DNA of 64,000 bases from JASGKO01 sp049840595 (GCA_049840595.1 JASGKO010000041.1:124001-188000); one strand, 5' to 3'. Positions 1-10,114 are shown, numbered from the stretch's first letter. Notes: a model not told the origin generated them from the sequence alone. A program made the numbers and translations.

Positions 1-1
1 A

Positions 2-145
2 AAAGTGATCAAGACCTACCCTTCCAGCACCCACGCCCATACGATCGAGTATCGGCTCAATAACGAGAGTGATGCGGAAAAGATCGTGAACAGCGCCAGC
101 CAGGCCCTGCGCCAGGGCGTAAGCATCACGCTGAAGGTGGATTAA
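2..145 (+). CDS. C-terminal tail of an unknown protein (5' truncated by window edge)
   Basis: An open frame enters at the window edge and runs 47 codons to a TAA at 143-145, ending LRQGVSITLKVD. The sequence is hydrophilic and has no motif I can recognise. It is followed by the GC-rich inverted repeat at 159-339, which fits the end of a transcription unit. Only the last part of the protein is visible, so no function is assigned. Confidence 0.45.
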   Translation, partial: KVIKTYPSSTHAHTIEYRLNNESDAEKIVNSASQALRQGVSITLKVD

Positions 146-158
146 AACGCCGGGCAGA

Positions 159-339
159 TATTAACCGCGGCGGACGCGGCGAGCGCGGCGAAAGACAGGA
201 TAGATAGTTGATCGTTGTTCGCAGGCTGTGACCGGCGATCTCATTGATACACGCGCTTGCTCAATTGGTGAGATAATCCACTACTGACCATCCAAATTTT
301 CTTTTCCCGCCGCGCTCGCCGCGTCCGCCGCGGTTAATA
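159..339. repeat. 32-bp perfect inverted repeat around a 117-bp spacer
   Basis: Positions 159-190 and 308-339 are exact reverse complements of each other (32 bp, core AACCGCGGCGGACGCGGCG). A third copy matching 27 of 28 bases lies at 40419-40446, and a looser relative at 37375-37396, so this is a dispersed family in this genome. The pair lies between two convergent genes (stops at 145 and 357). The 117-bp spacer has no convincing ORF. It may act as a bidirectional terminator or be a non-autonomous REP-like element. Confidence 0.8.
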
Positions 340-356
340 ATTCTTGTGCGCGGCGC

Positions 357-1677
357 TTAGTGCAGGAGCGGTTTTAAAATGTCCAGCACTCCGTCGGTGG
401 TCTGCTGGAGGGTGCCGGTGGCGTCGTCGATCACTTTTTGTTTCGCGGCGGCGATGAGGCGGGGGCTCAGGTCCTCCTGCGGATGATCGACCGAGCCGGT
501 GAGGCGCATGGGAGCCCAGCAATAGCCATCGCGGGAGACGTTGAAGACATGCTCCTGCGAGCCTGGCAGCCAGCGCAGGCTGGAGGCGGTGACGCCGACC
601 TGGAAGCTGCCATCGAGCACCCCTTTGCTCACGGTGAAGGCCCCCTCGATGCGGAGCAACCCGGCGGATTCCGCGACGAAACCATCCACCTGCAAGCGGT
701 CGCCGCTTTGCTGGAACTTGCCGCCGGCGGTGGAAAGATCGAGCGTCCGGAATTGCTGGGAACCGGTGAAAAGGGCGATCTGGTCGAGAATCGGGAGCGC
801 TTCGAGACGGCCGTTGAGGAGTTGGAGATTACCCTCCAGAGTCGGCGTCTTGAGCGGGAGATCAGCTTGCACATGGATGTCCCCAGTAAGTGCGCCGTGC
901 AGTTTCTCGCGCCAGTCGGGCGGGAGAAGCGGCGTCACGGAAACGCCCTGTAAATCGCAGTGCAGGTCGAGGTTCTGCGAGAAATCCACCTGGCCGGTGA
1001 CGTGGGCGGTCCCACCTTCGCTGGCGGTGAGCTCACCATCGTTCAGGTAGAGCACCGGCGCATTGTAGCGCAGGCGGGCGGAGCCGAGTCTGGCGGCGGG
1101 CCAGCCATCCTGCACCACCGTGCCGTCCTGCGCCTCGATCTTCCACGTATGCCCATCGGGCTGGAGCAAGACTTGCGTGCCTTTGAGGGAACCATTCGGC
1201 CAGTGGAGGCTGGTCATCCGGATATTCACTTTTTCAAGTTCCACCTTTTTGGGCAGCCACGAACCGAGCCAGCCCGGGCCGGAGAGAGCAGACGAGGCCG
1301 GGGGCTGAATCGCTTCGCGCGGACCGGTCAAATCCACCGCGAGTTGCTGCACGGTGACCTCGCTAAGGTCCCAGACGTTCCGAAAAATTCCGCGCAGATT
1401 CACGTCCGCCCGGATTTGTTCGGCGCGCAGGCTGGAAAAGGCGGCATTCCCGCGTCCACTCGCGTTCAGCGCATCCGAATACACGTTCGTCCCCTCGAAA
1501 CGAAACGGCCCGGTACTCGGAAGAGGCACGCAAAAACCCCGCGGTCGCCGATGAAATCGTATGGTGAAACCGCTCACTTTGCAGATAGGATTGCAGCAAC
1601 ACCCTCCCGACCAGAAACAACACCACCCCGAGAACCAGGATCCCGGCGAGGGTTGAGAAAAAGACGCGCAATTTCAT
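357..1677 (-). CDS. AsmA-like membrane-anchored periplasmic protein (one frameshift)
   Basis: The N-terminus (MKLRVFFSTLAG start, ATG complement at 1675-1677) has one strong membrane segment of about 20 residues. A long beta-rich region follows in which layers such as LDLHCDLQGV and LQLLNGRLEALP alternate, as in AsmA/TamB-like proteins, and the C-terminus has the TGSVDHPQEDLSPRL pattern. The reading frame breaks near 1510-1520: residues up to about SSEYR are in one frame and FRFEGTNVYSDALN onward in another. One extra base would explain it. The predicted length is about 440 residues. The gene is divergent from the ABC transporter with 44 bp between starts. The AsmA-type assignment is from sequence style and is moderate; the role in envelope lipid transport is inference. 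Confidence 0.6.
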
Positions 1678-1721
1678 TCCCCATGCAGTAAACCCGATTC
1701 GCACTTCTTCCAATCCCGATC

Positions 1722-3509
1722 ATGCTCGAATTGCAAAACCTCTCGCTCACCGCCCCCGGGGCCGACCAGGAAAAGCATCTGCTGCGCGAAATTTCCGCGC
1801 GGATTCCCCACGGCAATCTCTGCGCGGTGCTGGGCCCCTCGGGCTGCGGAAAAAGCACCCTGCTCAAGGCGATCGCCGGGCTCCTGGAATCCAGCGAAGG
1901 CACCGTGCACTGGGAAGGGCGCGACCTCTCCGAGCAGGGCGATCTGGAGCCGCACGAGATCGGCTATGTCCCGCAGTTCAGCATCGTCTCGGACTTTCTC
2001 ACCGTGCGGGAGAGCGTGGCCTACGCGATCAAGCTGCGGGTGGGTAATTTGACCGTGGAGGAACAGGCGGAACGCCTGCGCAAGATTCTCGCGCAAACGC
2101 ACATGGAAGACATCGCCGACCGGCGGGTGGCGGTGCTCTCGGGCGGCCAGCGCCGCCGGCTCGCGCTGGCGCTGGAACTGGTCACCGAGCCCGTGCTGCT
2201 GCTCTGCGACGAGGTGACGAGCGGCCTCGACCCGAAGGCGGAGGACGAGGTGATCCAGTTGCTGCACCAGCTTTCGCGCGAGGAAAATCGCGTGGTCATC
2301 ACCGTCACGCACAGCCTGCGCCGGATCAAGCTGTACGACAGCGTGATCGTGATGTACGACGGGCGGCTCGCCTTCCACGGCGCGCCCACGTTCCTGCACC
2401 ATTATTTCAACATCCGCACGCTGGACGATCTTTTTCCCCAGCTCTGGGAACGCTCGGCGGACGAGTGGCATGCCTCGTGGCAGAAACACCGCTCGGCCTA
2501 TTACGCCACGGAACACGACGCCTACCAGGAAGTCGGGCGGGCGGATGAAGACGCGCCCGAATCGCCCGAGTACGAGGAGCAGGAGGAGGCTTTCGTGATG
2601 GAGGCCGAGCAGAATGCCGCCCTGCGCGAGGAGACGCGGTCGCGGCCCTTTACGCCGCCGTCCTTTTTCACTCAATTTTTCACCCTGCTCTCCCGGCGGT
2701 GGGTGGTGTTTCTCCGCGATCGCGCCCAGCTTTTCCTCCAGCTCGCCCTGCTCTTCGGGTTTCCCTGCCTGGTCGCGATCTTTGCCTGGGACGGCCTGCC
2801 GGAGATTCAAAACCTGAACCTTGAGCCGCAGACCAATGTGCTCCAGGCCATCCTGGAGCAGGCCACTCACGCCGCGCAGTCGAGCCGCATCGGCGGCCTG
2901 GTCTCGGGGCTGGTCATGTTCCAGGTGATCCTGCTCACGCTGATGGGCTCGAACAATGCCGCCCGCGAGATCGCCGGGGAACGCCACATTTTCGAGAAGG
3001 AAAAATTCGGCGGGGTCGGCCCCGGCGCCTATGTGGCGAGCAAGATCGCCTTCCTGAGCGTGCTGGTGCTCGCACAGTCGGTATGGATGGGCGTGTTCGT
3101 CAATGTCATCTGCCATTTCCCCGGCGACCTGTTCGCCCAGCTCGCCACGCTCATCCTCGTCAATGCAGCGATGACGGCGGTCTGCCTCGGCATCTCCAGC
3201 CTGGCCACCACCCCGGAGCAGGCGTCGCTGATCAGCGTCTATCTGGTCGGCTTCCAGCTCCCGCTTTCCGGCGCGGTGCTGGCGCTGCCGCAAGCGATCG
3301 GCTGGTTCACCCGCCCGTTCACCGCCGCCTACTGGGCGTGGTCCGGCTTCCTGCAAACCCTGCGCGAGACCCGTTTCTACGATGTCGTGCTCACCGTCGC
3401 GCAGACGAAGCTCTCCACCCTCCCGCTCTGCGTGTGGGTGCTCGGCTGCCACATCCTCGCCGGGGTCACGCTCGCGTGGTTCGGCTCAAGGCTGAGCCGG
3501 TGGAAGTGA
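1722..3509 (+). CDS. ABC transporter, ATPase fused to permease (ABCG-type half transporter)
   Basis: A 595-residue protein has an N-terminal ATPase domain: Walker A GPSGCGKST at residues 38-46, Q-loop around YVPQF, signature LSGGQRRR and Walker B LLLCDEVTSGLDP, then a switch histidine in VTVTHSL. An acidic linker (about residues 270-300) leads to a C-terminal ABC2-type membrane domain with about six hydrophobic segments. The order ATPase then permease in one chain is the ABCG/White arrangement, so it should dimerise. Many bacterial members export lipids or unknown small molecules; the substrate cannot be read here. It is divergent from the AsmA-like gene, and the two may share a promoter region and an envelope task. 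Confidence 0.85.
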   Translation: MLELQNLSLTAPGADQEKHLLREISARIPHGNLCAVLGPSGCGKSTLLKAIAGLLESSEGTVHWEGRDLSEQGDLEPHEIGYVPQFSIVSDFLTVRESVAYAIKLRVGNLTVEEQAERLRKILAQTHMEDIADRRVAVLSGGQRRRLALALELVTEPVLLLCDEVTSGLDPKAEDEVIQLLHQLSREENRVVITVTHSLRRIKLYDSVIVMYDGRLAFHGAPTFLHHYFNIRTLDDLFPQLWERSADEWHASWQKHRSAYYATEHDAYQEVGRADEDAPESPEYEEQEEAFVMEAEQNAALREETRSRPFTPPSFFTQFFTLLSRRWVVFLRDRAQLFLQLALLFGFPCLVAIFAWDGLPEIQNLNLEPQTNVLQAILEQATHAAQSSRIGGLVSGLVMFQVILLTLMGSNNAAREIAGERHIFEKEKFGGVGPGAYVASKIAFLSVLVLAQSVWMGVFVNVICHFPGDLFAQLATLILVNAAMTAVCLGISSLATTPEQASLISVYLVGFQLPLSGAVLALPQAIGWFTRPFTAAYWAWSGFLQTLRETRFYDVVLTVAQTKLSTLPLCVWVLGCHILAGVTLAWFGSRLSRWK

Positions 3510-3596
3510 TTTTAAGGGCCATTCGAAATACACGAAAAATGCGAAAAAGAGGGCATCGGGCTTTCGTTCCGTTCGCATTCGATTTATTCTCCATCC

Positions 3597-3797
3597 ATGC
3601 GGGAAATTGAGGAAATTAAGCTGGCGATCAGCAATTTATCCCCTCACGAATTTTCTGTTTTTCGTGAATGGTTTGCCAAGTTTGACGCCACAGCATGGGA
3701 CCGACAGTTTGAAAATGACGTCCATGCTGGCCAGTTCAATGAACTTGCTGCTGAAGCCATTAAAGACCTGAAGCAAGGTCGTTGCCGGGATCTTTAG
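3597..3797 (+). CDS. Small antitoxin-like protein, no partner toxin seen
   Basis: A 66-residue protein with the pattern LSPHEFSVFREWFAKFDATAWDRQFENDVHAGQFNELAAEA resembles small proteins found upstream of RelE/ParE-type toxins in many bacteria (family knowledge from memory, not a search). Such antitoxins normally overlap or directly precede a toxin gene of about 90-100 codons. Here the next 260 bp carry only a hairpin-rich repeat and no toxin ORF on either strand. It may be an orphan or a remnant of a lost pair. The start at 3597 follows an AT-rich stretch without a clear ribosome-binding site. Confidence 0.55.
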   Translation: MREIEEIKLAISNLSPHEFSVFREWFAKFDATAWDRQFENDVHAGQFNELAAEAIKDLKQGRCRDL

Positions 3798-3821
3798 AGC
3801 CATTCACTTTATTCTATAGCC

Positions 3822-3965
3822 GTGTGCCCGGGTCGGGAGAGGGTCTTCGCCTGCCGAGCGGTGCATCCTGCAGCGAGGTCTTTTGCAGGTCCGGGAAGTT
3901 CGTTTTGGCGAGACGCCAAAACCGGCGGGCGAGGACGCCCACCCTACCCGAGAGGAACTCGTTTG
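3822..3965. repeat. GC-rich hairpin repeat region between genes
   Basis: The 260-bp gap from 3798 to 4058 carries no gene. It contains a perfect palindrome TTTTGGCG-AGA-CGCCAAAA at 3903-3921, followed by CGGGCGAGGACGCCCACC. This wording is typical of short dispersed repeats that I associate with Verrucomicrobiota genomes. Short ORFs here (for example 3782-3994) have repeat-derived composition and are not genes. The dispersed nature is inferred; no second copy occurs in this window. Confidence 0.5.
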
Positions 3966-4058
3966 CGGCCACACTATTTATTGAACCGCTCTAGCAAATC
4001 GCATTGTCATCTTACGGTCCCGATTGCCAAAATCCCCGTTCCCGCCTAGTTTGCGCCA

Positions 4059-4463
4059 ATGCCGCGACGAGCCAGTTCCTCCGTTCACCCTGCGTGGTTC
4101 ATCCTTTGCGCCGTTTTGTTGATCGCCGCCATCGTGGGCGGGACGCTGATCTTTGGCGCGCTGCGCGATCCCTACCGCACCCTCACCCCGCTGGATGTCT
4201 CCGCCTACCTGGAAAACTCCAACAGCCTGCGCGGCAATACCTACAAGCTCGATGCCACGATCGACAGCAAGCTGGCGTGGTCGGCCGCCGAGGGCAGCCT
4301 TTACTCGGTGAATGTCTCCGGCAAGGACGGCGATCAACCGCTGCCGCTGATGGTGCCGTCCAGCTTCAACTCGCTCAACGTGCAGAAGGGCCAGCGCTTC
4401 TACATCCAGGTGGAAGTGGGCGACCAGGGGGTATTGATCGCCCGTGATTTCAAAAAGGCATGA
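4059..4463 (+). CDS. Membrane-anchored protein of unknown function
   Basis: A 134-residue protein has a short basic N-terminus, one membrane segment (about residues 12-34, rich in A, I, L, V) and a soluble part of about 95 residues containing YLENSNSLRGNTYKLDATI and YIQVEVGDQGVLIARDF. The last part reads like a small beta-barrel, perhaps OB-like, but I do not recognise the family. The stop overlaps the next start by an ATGA junction, so the two are probably translated together. The downstream protein is secreted, which suggests a joint envelope role. Confidence 0.65.
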   Translation: MPRRASSSVHPAWFILCAVLLIAAIVGGTLIFGALRDPYRTLTPLDVSAYLENSNSLRGNTYKLDATIDSKLAWSAAEGSLYSVNVSGKDGDQPLPLMVPSSFNSLNVQKGQRFYIQVEVGDQGVLIARDFKKA

Positions 4464-6375
4464 AAACGCACTCCTCTCCCCGACTTCTCGCCCTCGCTGC
4501 CGCCGCGTGCATCGGCGCGACGCTCCTGACCGACCCCGCCCGCGCGCAGGTGCCGGACAGCCAGCCGCCGATGCAAAGCAACCCGCAACCCGCTCCGGCC
4601 CAGGCCCAACCGGCCCCCGCCGCTTCCTCCTCCGGCGCGGACTCCTCGTCCTCTTCGCAAAAGAGCGGCGGCTTTCTCGGCAATGATGTGCCGTTTTTCG
4701 ATCCGGGCTCGGAGTTGATCGCGTGGGACGGCAAGACTTGGAACATCAACAACAACCGGCTCTTCGAGGCCCGCTTTGAGAAATACCTGAATGCGCCCGA
4801 GGAAACGACCAAGGACGACCAGCAATACCAAGCGATCATTACCCGAATCCTCGCCGACCTGGCCCCGATGAATGCCACCACGCAAAACGTGGACGAGGCG
4901 TTTCGGTTGCTCCCGAAGGCCTCCGCCTTTGAGATCGACGCCCGGCTGTGCGATGCGCTGGCGGATGCGGTTTACAGCGCGTGGCGGGCCGAGGATGCCA
5001 ATGCGCGGCTGGAAGCCGCCAACACCTCGCTGGAACAGGAGCGCAAGCAAAACGAGTGGAACTCGCAGATGGCGGCAAACCAGACGACGATGACGATGCC
5101 CTCGACCAGCAACAAGACGGCGCTGGCCGAGTGGCAGAAGGAGCAGGAAACCAAGCGGACGATGACCATGCAGCCCTACACCACGCGGCTGGCGGAAATC
5201 ACGGCGCTGATCAAGGCGAACCAGCTCAAGAAAACGGCGTCGGAGCTGCAGTCGAAAATCGAATTCCAGGCGCTGATCGTCCAGTTCTTCATGCAGCGCC
5301 GGTTCCAGCATGTGCTGATGGCGACGCGCTTCTATCGCGCGGTTTATACCGATGGCGACACCAAGCTCCAGGTGGGCAAGGATGCGCGCAACCTCTTTGC
5401 CAACACGAGCGGCATGCCGCCGACCGTGGGCACGCTCGACTCGATGGCCAACGAGGCGATCCGGGATGTGAAGGAAGGCGTGGAAGCCTACAAATTCCTG
5501 CTCGGCAAGGATGAGATGGACAGCGCGACCAAGCGCCTGGGGGAGGCCTTCGTGGTCGGCGAATACATGCCGGAAATCCGCACCCTCACCCGCGACGACA
5601 AGCGCCGCGCGCTGGACTTCGCACAGAAGAGCAACCAGCTCGTCTCGGCGATCGACGTGAAGGACTACGCGCTGGCGGAGAAGCTGGTGAACGAACTGCA
5701 AAAGACGGCGAAGGATTTCGACTCCTCGAAGCCGATGGCGGCGGTGGAAACCGCGCGCACGATCAGCGCGATGCACATCGCCAAGGCGAAGAACGCGGCG
5801 GTAAGCGGCGACAAGGCCACCCTCGAAACGGAGAACTGAAGGAAGCGGCGGAAATCTGGCCGCGCAACCCGGCGCTGGCGGAAGTCTCCGGACTGATTTT
5901 CTCGCAGGCCGACGTGCAGCAAAAGGCGCTGGTGGATCTGGACCAGCTCATGAGCCAGCACAACTACCGGCAGATCTACGACGACCGCATGCGCTTCATC
6001 GCGGCGGTTGCCCTCTATCCCAACCGGCAGGCCCAGTTGAAAACGGTCCTCGACGACATGCAGCAGATCGAGGGGGCGATCATTCAATCCACCGAAATCG
6101 AGCGGCAGGGCAACTATGCCGGGGCCTGGGAAAACGTGGAAAAGACCTACCAGAAATTCCCCGACGACTCGAAGCTGAACCAGATCCGCGCCAACCTGAC
6201 CACGGAGGCGGCGGAATTCGTGCGCACCCTGCGCACGGCGGAGCAGATGGAAAAAGAGGGGCAGCCCGGCTCCAGTCTCGCGTGGTTTCTCAAGGCCCGC
6301 CAGCTCTACCCGGCCAGCGATTTTGCCAACGACGGAATCTCCCGGCTCACGAAAAAAATCCTGCCCAACTCGTAA
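4460..6375 (+). CDS. Large secreted helical protein of unknown function (one frameshift)
   Basis: The N-terminus is a signal peptide ending near DPARAQ, followed by a Pro/Gln/Ala-rich linker (about residues 30-65). The rest is long, charged and helical, with many residues typical of coiled coil or TPR-like folds (for example GAWENVEKTYQKFPDDSKLNQIRANL). The frame stops at 5839, but coding continues from about 5822 in another frame as NGELKEAAEIWPRNPALAEV. One missing A in the GAAAC run near 5826 restores a continuous protein of about 638 residues. It overlaps the preceding membrane-anchored gene by 4 bp. I do not recognise the family; export across the inner membrane is the only firm inference. 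Confidence 0.65.
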
Positions 6376-6667
6376 AATTTCAGCGGCCGGAGAAGGAAAA
6401 GAACCCTGGCCATTTTCCTGAGAAAATGAAGCCGGAAAGAAAATTGAGCACTGTTCCGGACATTACCGGCTAGATATGACCCCGGAACCGGAGGAAAAGT
6501 TGCAGGATTATTGTATTATCTACGTCCAGCGCCTTTTCACCTTGCGAATATGCCCACAGTGAATAGTTATGCCATCATGACATCTGCCAGTGAGGCGGCG
6601 TCTCGCCAATACTCGCGGATTGCCGGGGATTTTTGTAAATCCGAGTGATTACCATAAGACAATCACG

Positions 6668-7699
6668 ATGGCGACCATCGCCAAGGCAGCCGGAGTGTCG
6701 CAAGGCGCCATCTCGTCCCTACTTAATAACCGAGACTACGGAATCCGCGTCAGCGAAAAGACGAAGGAAAAGGTTTTCAAAATTTGCCGCGAGCTGGGCT
6801 ATGTGCCGAATGACTTTCGGGCCGTAGTCCGCATCTATCCGGAGGTGGGCGACATCTGCGTGCTCGTATCCGACTCCATCCAGGACTCCCTGCTCGAGCC
6901 CTTCTACGCGCGGATGATTACCTCGCTGATGAAGGCGGGCGCGGCGGGCGAGGGCTCGGTCACGATCGCGCGCTTCAGCTCCACGGCGGATTACTCGCAG
7001 AGCCTGGAAGCCCTGCCGCAGCCGTTGAAGACGGGGGTGGCCTCCAAGTTCATCAGCGTGGGCACGCCGAATCTCTCCCTCCTGCAAACGATTCTGAAAC
7101 GCGGGCTACCCGTCGCGACGGTGGGGCACGAGTTGAACCATCCCGGTGTCACCAGTTTCATGCCCGACTTTTCCGAAGCCTCCCGCCTCGGCGTGGAGTA
7201 TCTCTTCGGGCTCGGACACCAGAACATCGCGATTCTCTCGGGACCGTTCGGCTCCAGCGATCCGGCGATCATCGAGATGAACCAGGGGATCAAGGCGGCC
7301 TTTGACGCGGCGGGCAAGCCGATCGACCCGCAGAACATCATCTACGGCGACCTGACCTTCAAAACCGGCTACGAGACGGCGGAAAACCTCTTTGGCCGCA
7401 GCTCGCACCCGACCGCGCTTTTCTGCCTGAGCGACACGGCCGGCCGGGGCGATCGCCGCCGCGCTGCGCAAGGGGGTCTCCCCCGGCAAGTTCAGCGTAC
7501 TCGGCTGCTCCGACGACGCGATCTGCACGCAGATCTACCCCGCGCTGACCACAGTCCACATCCCGGCGGAAGAGCTGGGCACGGCGGCGCTGCGGGACAT
7601 CGAGGCCCGCATCAAGAGCGAGGACCTCACCGACAACAGCAAGAAGATGCTCCCGGTGCGCTCGTGGAGCGCAACTCCTGCGCCCCGCTGGAGAAGTAG
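6668..7699 (+). CDS. LacI-family transcriptional regulator (two compensating frameshifts)
   Basis: The N-terminus MATIAKAAGVSQGAISSLLN is a LacI-type helix-turn-helix, followed by a hinge and a periplasmic-binding-protein-like sensor (VEYLFGLGHQNIAILSGP). Between about 7440 and 7652 the frame shifts and then returns: read in the +1 frame this part gives GAIAAALRKGVSPGKFSVLG and CSDDAICTQIYPALTTVHIP, as expected for the family, and the end VERNSCAPLEK is again in the first frame. The true start is uncertain: the conserved-looking HKTIT stretch just upstream is in frame, but the only in-frame start above it is GTG at 6590. No neighbouring sugar gene shows what it controls. A terminator follows at 7731. 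Confidence 0.75.
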   Translation: MATIAKAAGVSQGAISSLLNNRDYGIRVSEKTKEKVFKICRELGYVPNDFRAVVRIYPEVGDICVLVSDSIQDSLLEPFYARMITSLMKAGAAGEGSVTIARFSSTADYSQSLEALPQPLKTGVASKFISVGTPNLSLLQTILKRGLPVATVGHELNHPGVTSFMPDFSEASRLGVEYLFGLGHQNIAILSGPFGSSDPAIIEMNQGIKAAFDAAGKPIDPQNIIYGDLTFKTGYETAENLFGRSSHPTALFCLSDTAGRGDRRRAAQGGLPRQVQRTRLLRRRDLHADLPRADHSPHPGGRAGHGGAAGHRGPHQERGPHRQQQEDAPGALVERNSCAPLEK

Positions 7700-7730
7700 C
7701 ACCTCTTTCTCAAAGTCCATTTCCACACCA

Positions 7731-7758
7731 AAACCCGGGGCAACACCCCGGGTTTTTT
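7731..7758 (+). terminator. Rho-independent terminator of the LacI-type gene
   Basis: A 10-bp stem AAACCCGGGG / CCCCGGGTTT with a 5-base loop is followed by a run of T. It lies 32 bp after the regulator stop codon. Confidence 0.85.
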
Positions 7759-7795
7759 CATTTTCCCTCTTCCCCAAAAAAAACTTCCCATGCAA

Positions 7796-7860
7796 CCGTC
7801 ATCCCGGGTAAAGCAAAGCGATGTCGAGAACCGAAGCGCAGCGGAGATCGTCTTTCTGAA
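7796..7860. repeat. Possible degenerate dispersed repeat
   Basis: In the 277-bp gap before the next gene, the stretch beginning ACCGTCATCCCGGGTAAAGC and continuing with GATGTCGAGAACCGAAGCGC resembles the short 'GTCATCCCGAG...GCGAAGCGA' repeats seen scattered in many environmental genomes. There is no second copy in this window, so the call rests on recall alone. The rest of the gap (7861-7977) shows nothing further. Confidence 0.25.
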
Positions 7861-7977
7861 GTGCAAAATTGCGGCGACGTTAGCTGGCAGTGAAGCAAAC
7901 TTTTAAGATTTGTCGCCTGCCCTCTACTTCACTTGCCAGATACCAAGAACGATTTTTCATTTTAAGCACAGCCCATC

Positions 7978-8626
7978 ATGTCTAAAACTCGCAAGTTTCC
8001 GCCTCTATTGGTGTTGCTGCTCATGAGTGTCTTGAGGTTGTGCGCTTTACGTGCAGACGAACCAGTACCTTTCAATTCGCAGCAAATGGAGATGTATGCC
8101 CGGATGCAGAATCTTGTCATCGAACATTTAGATGTTGATAACGTCTCCTGTTTTGAAGCCATTCGAGCAATCCAAACGGAGACTCGAGCAGGCTGACCCG
8201 AAACATTTCGGGGTTACTTTCAGTATTCGTTGCCAAACTGGCATGCTTGAGAATTTGCAGAGACCGATCACTCTTCATGTCACTCACCAATCGTTATGGG
8301 AGACGTTGCGGGTATTTCACAAAATTACTAGCTACAGTTACTTCGTGTCGGACAACGGAATCGTGTTGGATTACGACGATGGAGAGGGATTATTCACGAA
8401 GCGATATGTTGGAGTGAGTGAGGTTTTACAAGTGCCGGGCAGTAAATCTTCCATCTCCAATCTGAAGGGGTCGGAGCAACTCAAAGCATCGGGAGTACAG
8501 TTTCCGCTCGGGACCTCAGCTAATTACGATCCCAAAGACAACAGTCTCACCGTGATAGGAGGCTTTGAGTTGATCGACAAAGTCGATGCGTTCTTGTTCC
8601 AGCATAAGCTGAAGAAGCAGCACTAG
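7978..8626 (+). CDS. Secreted STN/secretin-N-like small protein (one frameshift)
   Basis: A hydrophobic N-terminus (LLVLLLMSVLRLCALRADE) looks like a signal peptide. The later part, PITLHVTHQSLWETLRVFHKITSYSYFVSDNGIVLDY, has the layout of the secretin/TonB short N-terminal (STN) domain: two short strands, a helix beginning LWETL and a closing strand. The frame breaks near 8185, where ...IQTETR continues in the next frame as QADPKHFGVTFSIRC. Joined length is about 215 residues. It stands alone with no secretin or sigma/anti-sigma gene beside it. The DNA is less GC-rich than its neighbours, which could mean acquisition from elsewhere. Confidence 0.55.
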
Positions 8627-8744
8627 AGGGTGTTATACACTTTGGTAAAGAAGCACCCTGAAAAGATCAGGGCTTACTATCGACTGCCGTGATGGCACGC
8701 AACCAGACCAGCCATTCACTTCGCTCCTCACCTCAATCTTCCCA

Positions 8745-10103
8745 TTGGACGCCATCCCTCCCATCCCTCATGCTAAGAATGTGCCCGCATCCTTGGAATC
8801 CACCGCCCGCTTGATCGTCCAACGTCTCACCGACGCCGGACACATTGCCTACTATGCAGGCGGCTGCGTGCGCGACCGGCTGCGCGGGGTGGAACCGCAC
8901 GATATCGACATCGCTACCAGCGCGCGCCCGGAGCAGGTGCAGGCGCTGTTTCCCAAGACGGTGGCAGTGGGGGCGCACTTCGGCGTGATCGTGGTGCTTG
9001 AAGGCGGGGATGAATACGAGGTGGCGACCTTTCGCTCGGATGGCGCGTATGTGGATGGGCGCCGCCCGGAGGCGGTCTATTTCTCTTCCCGCAGCAGGAT
9101 GCCGAGCGTCGCGATTTCACGGTGAACGGAATGTTCTTCGATCCGCTCAAGGACGAGGTGATTGATTTCGTGCACGGTCAGGCAGATTTGCAGGCTGGAG
9201 TGCTGCGGGCGATTGGGGATGCGGAGCAACGCTTTCGAGAAGACCGGCTGCGGCTGTTGCGCGCGGTCCGTTTCGCCACGGTGCTGGGCTATGAGATCGA
9301 GCCCCGGACGTGGCAAGCAGTAGGCAAGCATGCGCCGGAAATTCACGATGTGAGCGCGGAGCGGATTCGCGAGGAGCTGGTGCGCCTCTTTGCCTCGCCC
9401 CACCGGGTGCGGGGCTTCGATTTGCTGGTGGAAAGCGGGCTCATGGAAGCGATCCTGCCGGAGATCACCGCCCTGCGCGGGTGCGAGCAGCCGCCGCAAT
9501 TTCATCCCGAGGGGGACGTGTTCGTGCATACGCGGATCATGCTGGAGTTGCTGCCGGAGCAGGTCTCGACTGCGCTCGTCTTCAGCGTGCTTTTTCACGA
9601 TATCGGCAAGCCGCCGAACCTACAGCGTGGATGAAACGGGGCGGATCCGCTTCAACGGGCACGACAAGGTGGGGGCGGAGATGGCGCGCGCGATCATGGA
9701 ACGCCTGCGCTTTTCCCGCGAGGAAACGGACGCCGTGGTGGAGGCGGTGGAAAATCACATGGTCTTCAAGGACGTGCAGCAGATGCGCATCTCGAAGCTG
9801 AAACATTTCATGGCGCGCCCGCATTTTGACGACGAAATGGCGCTGCACCGGGTGGATTGCGCGAGCAGTCACGGCGGGCTGGATAACTACGAGTTCCTGC
9901 TCCAGAAGCGCGAGGAATTTGCCAATGAGCCGCTGATTCCCCCGCCCCTGCTCACCGGGCACGATCTGATCGCCCAGGGCTGGAAACCGGGCAGGGCCAT
10001 CGGCCAGGTACTGGAAGCGGTGCAGACCCGTCAACTCGAAGGCACGCTCGCCAGCCGGGAGGAAGCTCTGGACTGGATTTTGCGGGAATTTAAGCCAGAG
10101 TGA
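8745..10103 (+). CDS. cca: CCA tRNA nucleotidyltransferase / poly(A) polymerase family (two frameshifts)
   Basis: This enzyme adds or repairs the 3' CCA of tRNA. The N-terminal nucleotidyltransferase head shows GGCVRDRLRG and the metal-binding DIDIATSARP. The next block RRDFTVNGMFFDP is the conserved RRDFT(I/V)NA-type motif, then FREDRLRLLRAVRFA, and an HD domain with LFHDIGKPP. The frame breaks twice. Near 9084 one missing C in TTCCC restores SSPQQDAERRDFTVNG. Near 9618 one extra A, once removed, gives IGKPPTYSVDETGRIRFNGH. The joined protein is about 452 residues, normal for the family. The stop overlaps a GTG of the next gene. Because the enzyme is normally needed for growth, the breaks are probably sequencing errors. 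Confidence 0.88.
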
Positions 10104-10114
10104 GCGTCCACATC

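Noticed and set aside
3782..3994. 70-codon plus-strand ORF as the toxin partner of the antitoxin-like gene
   Set aside because: It translates the hairpin repeat, has no toxin motif and overlaps the antitoxin end in an unlikely way.
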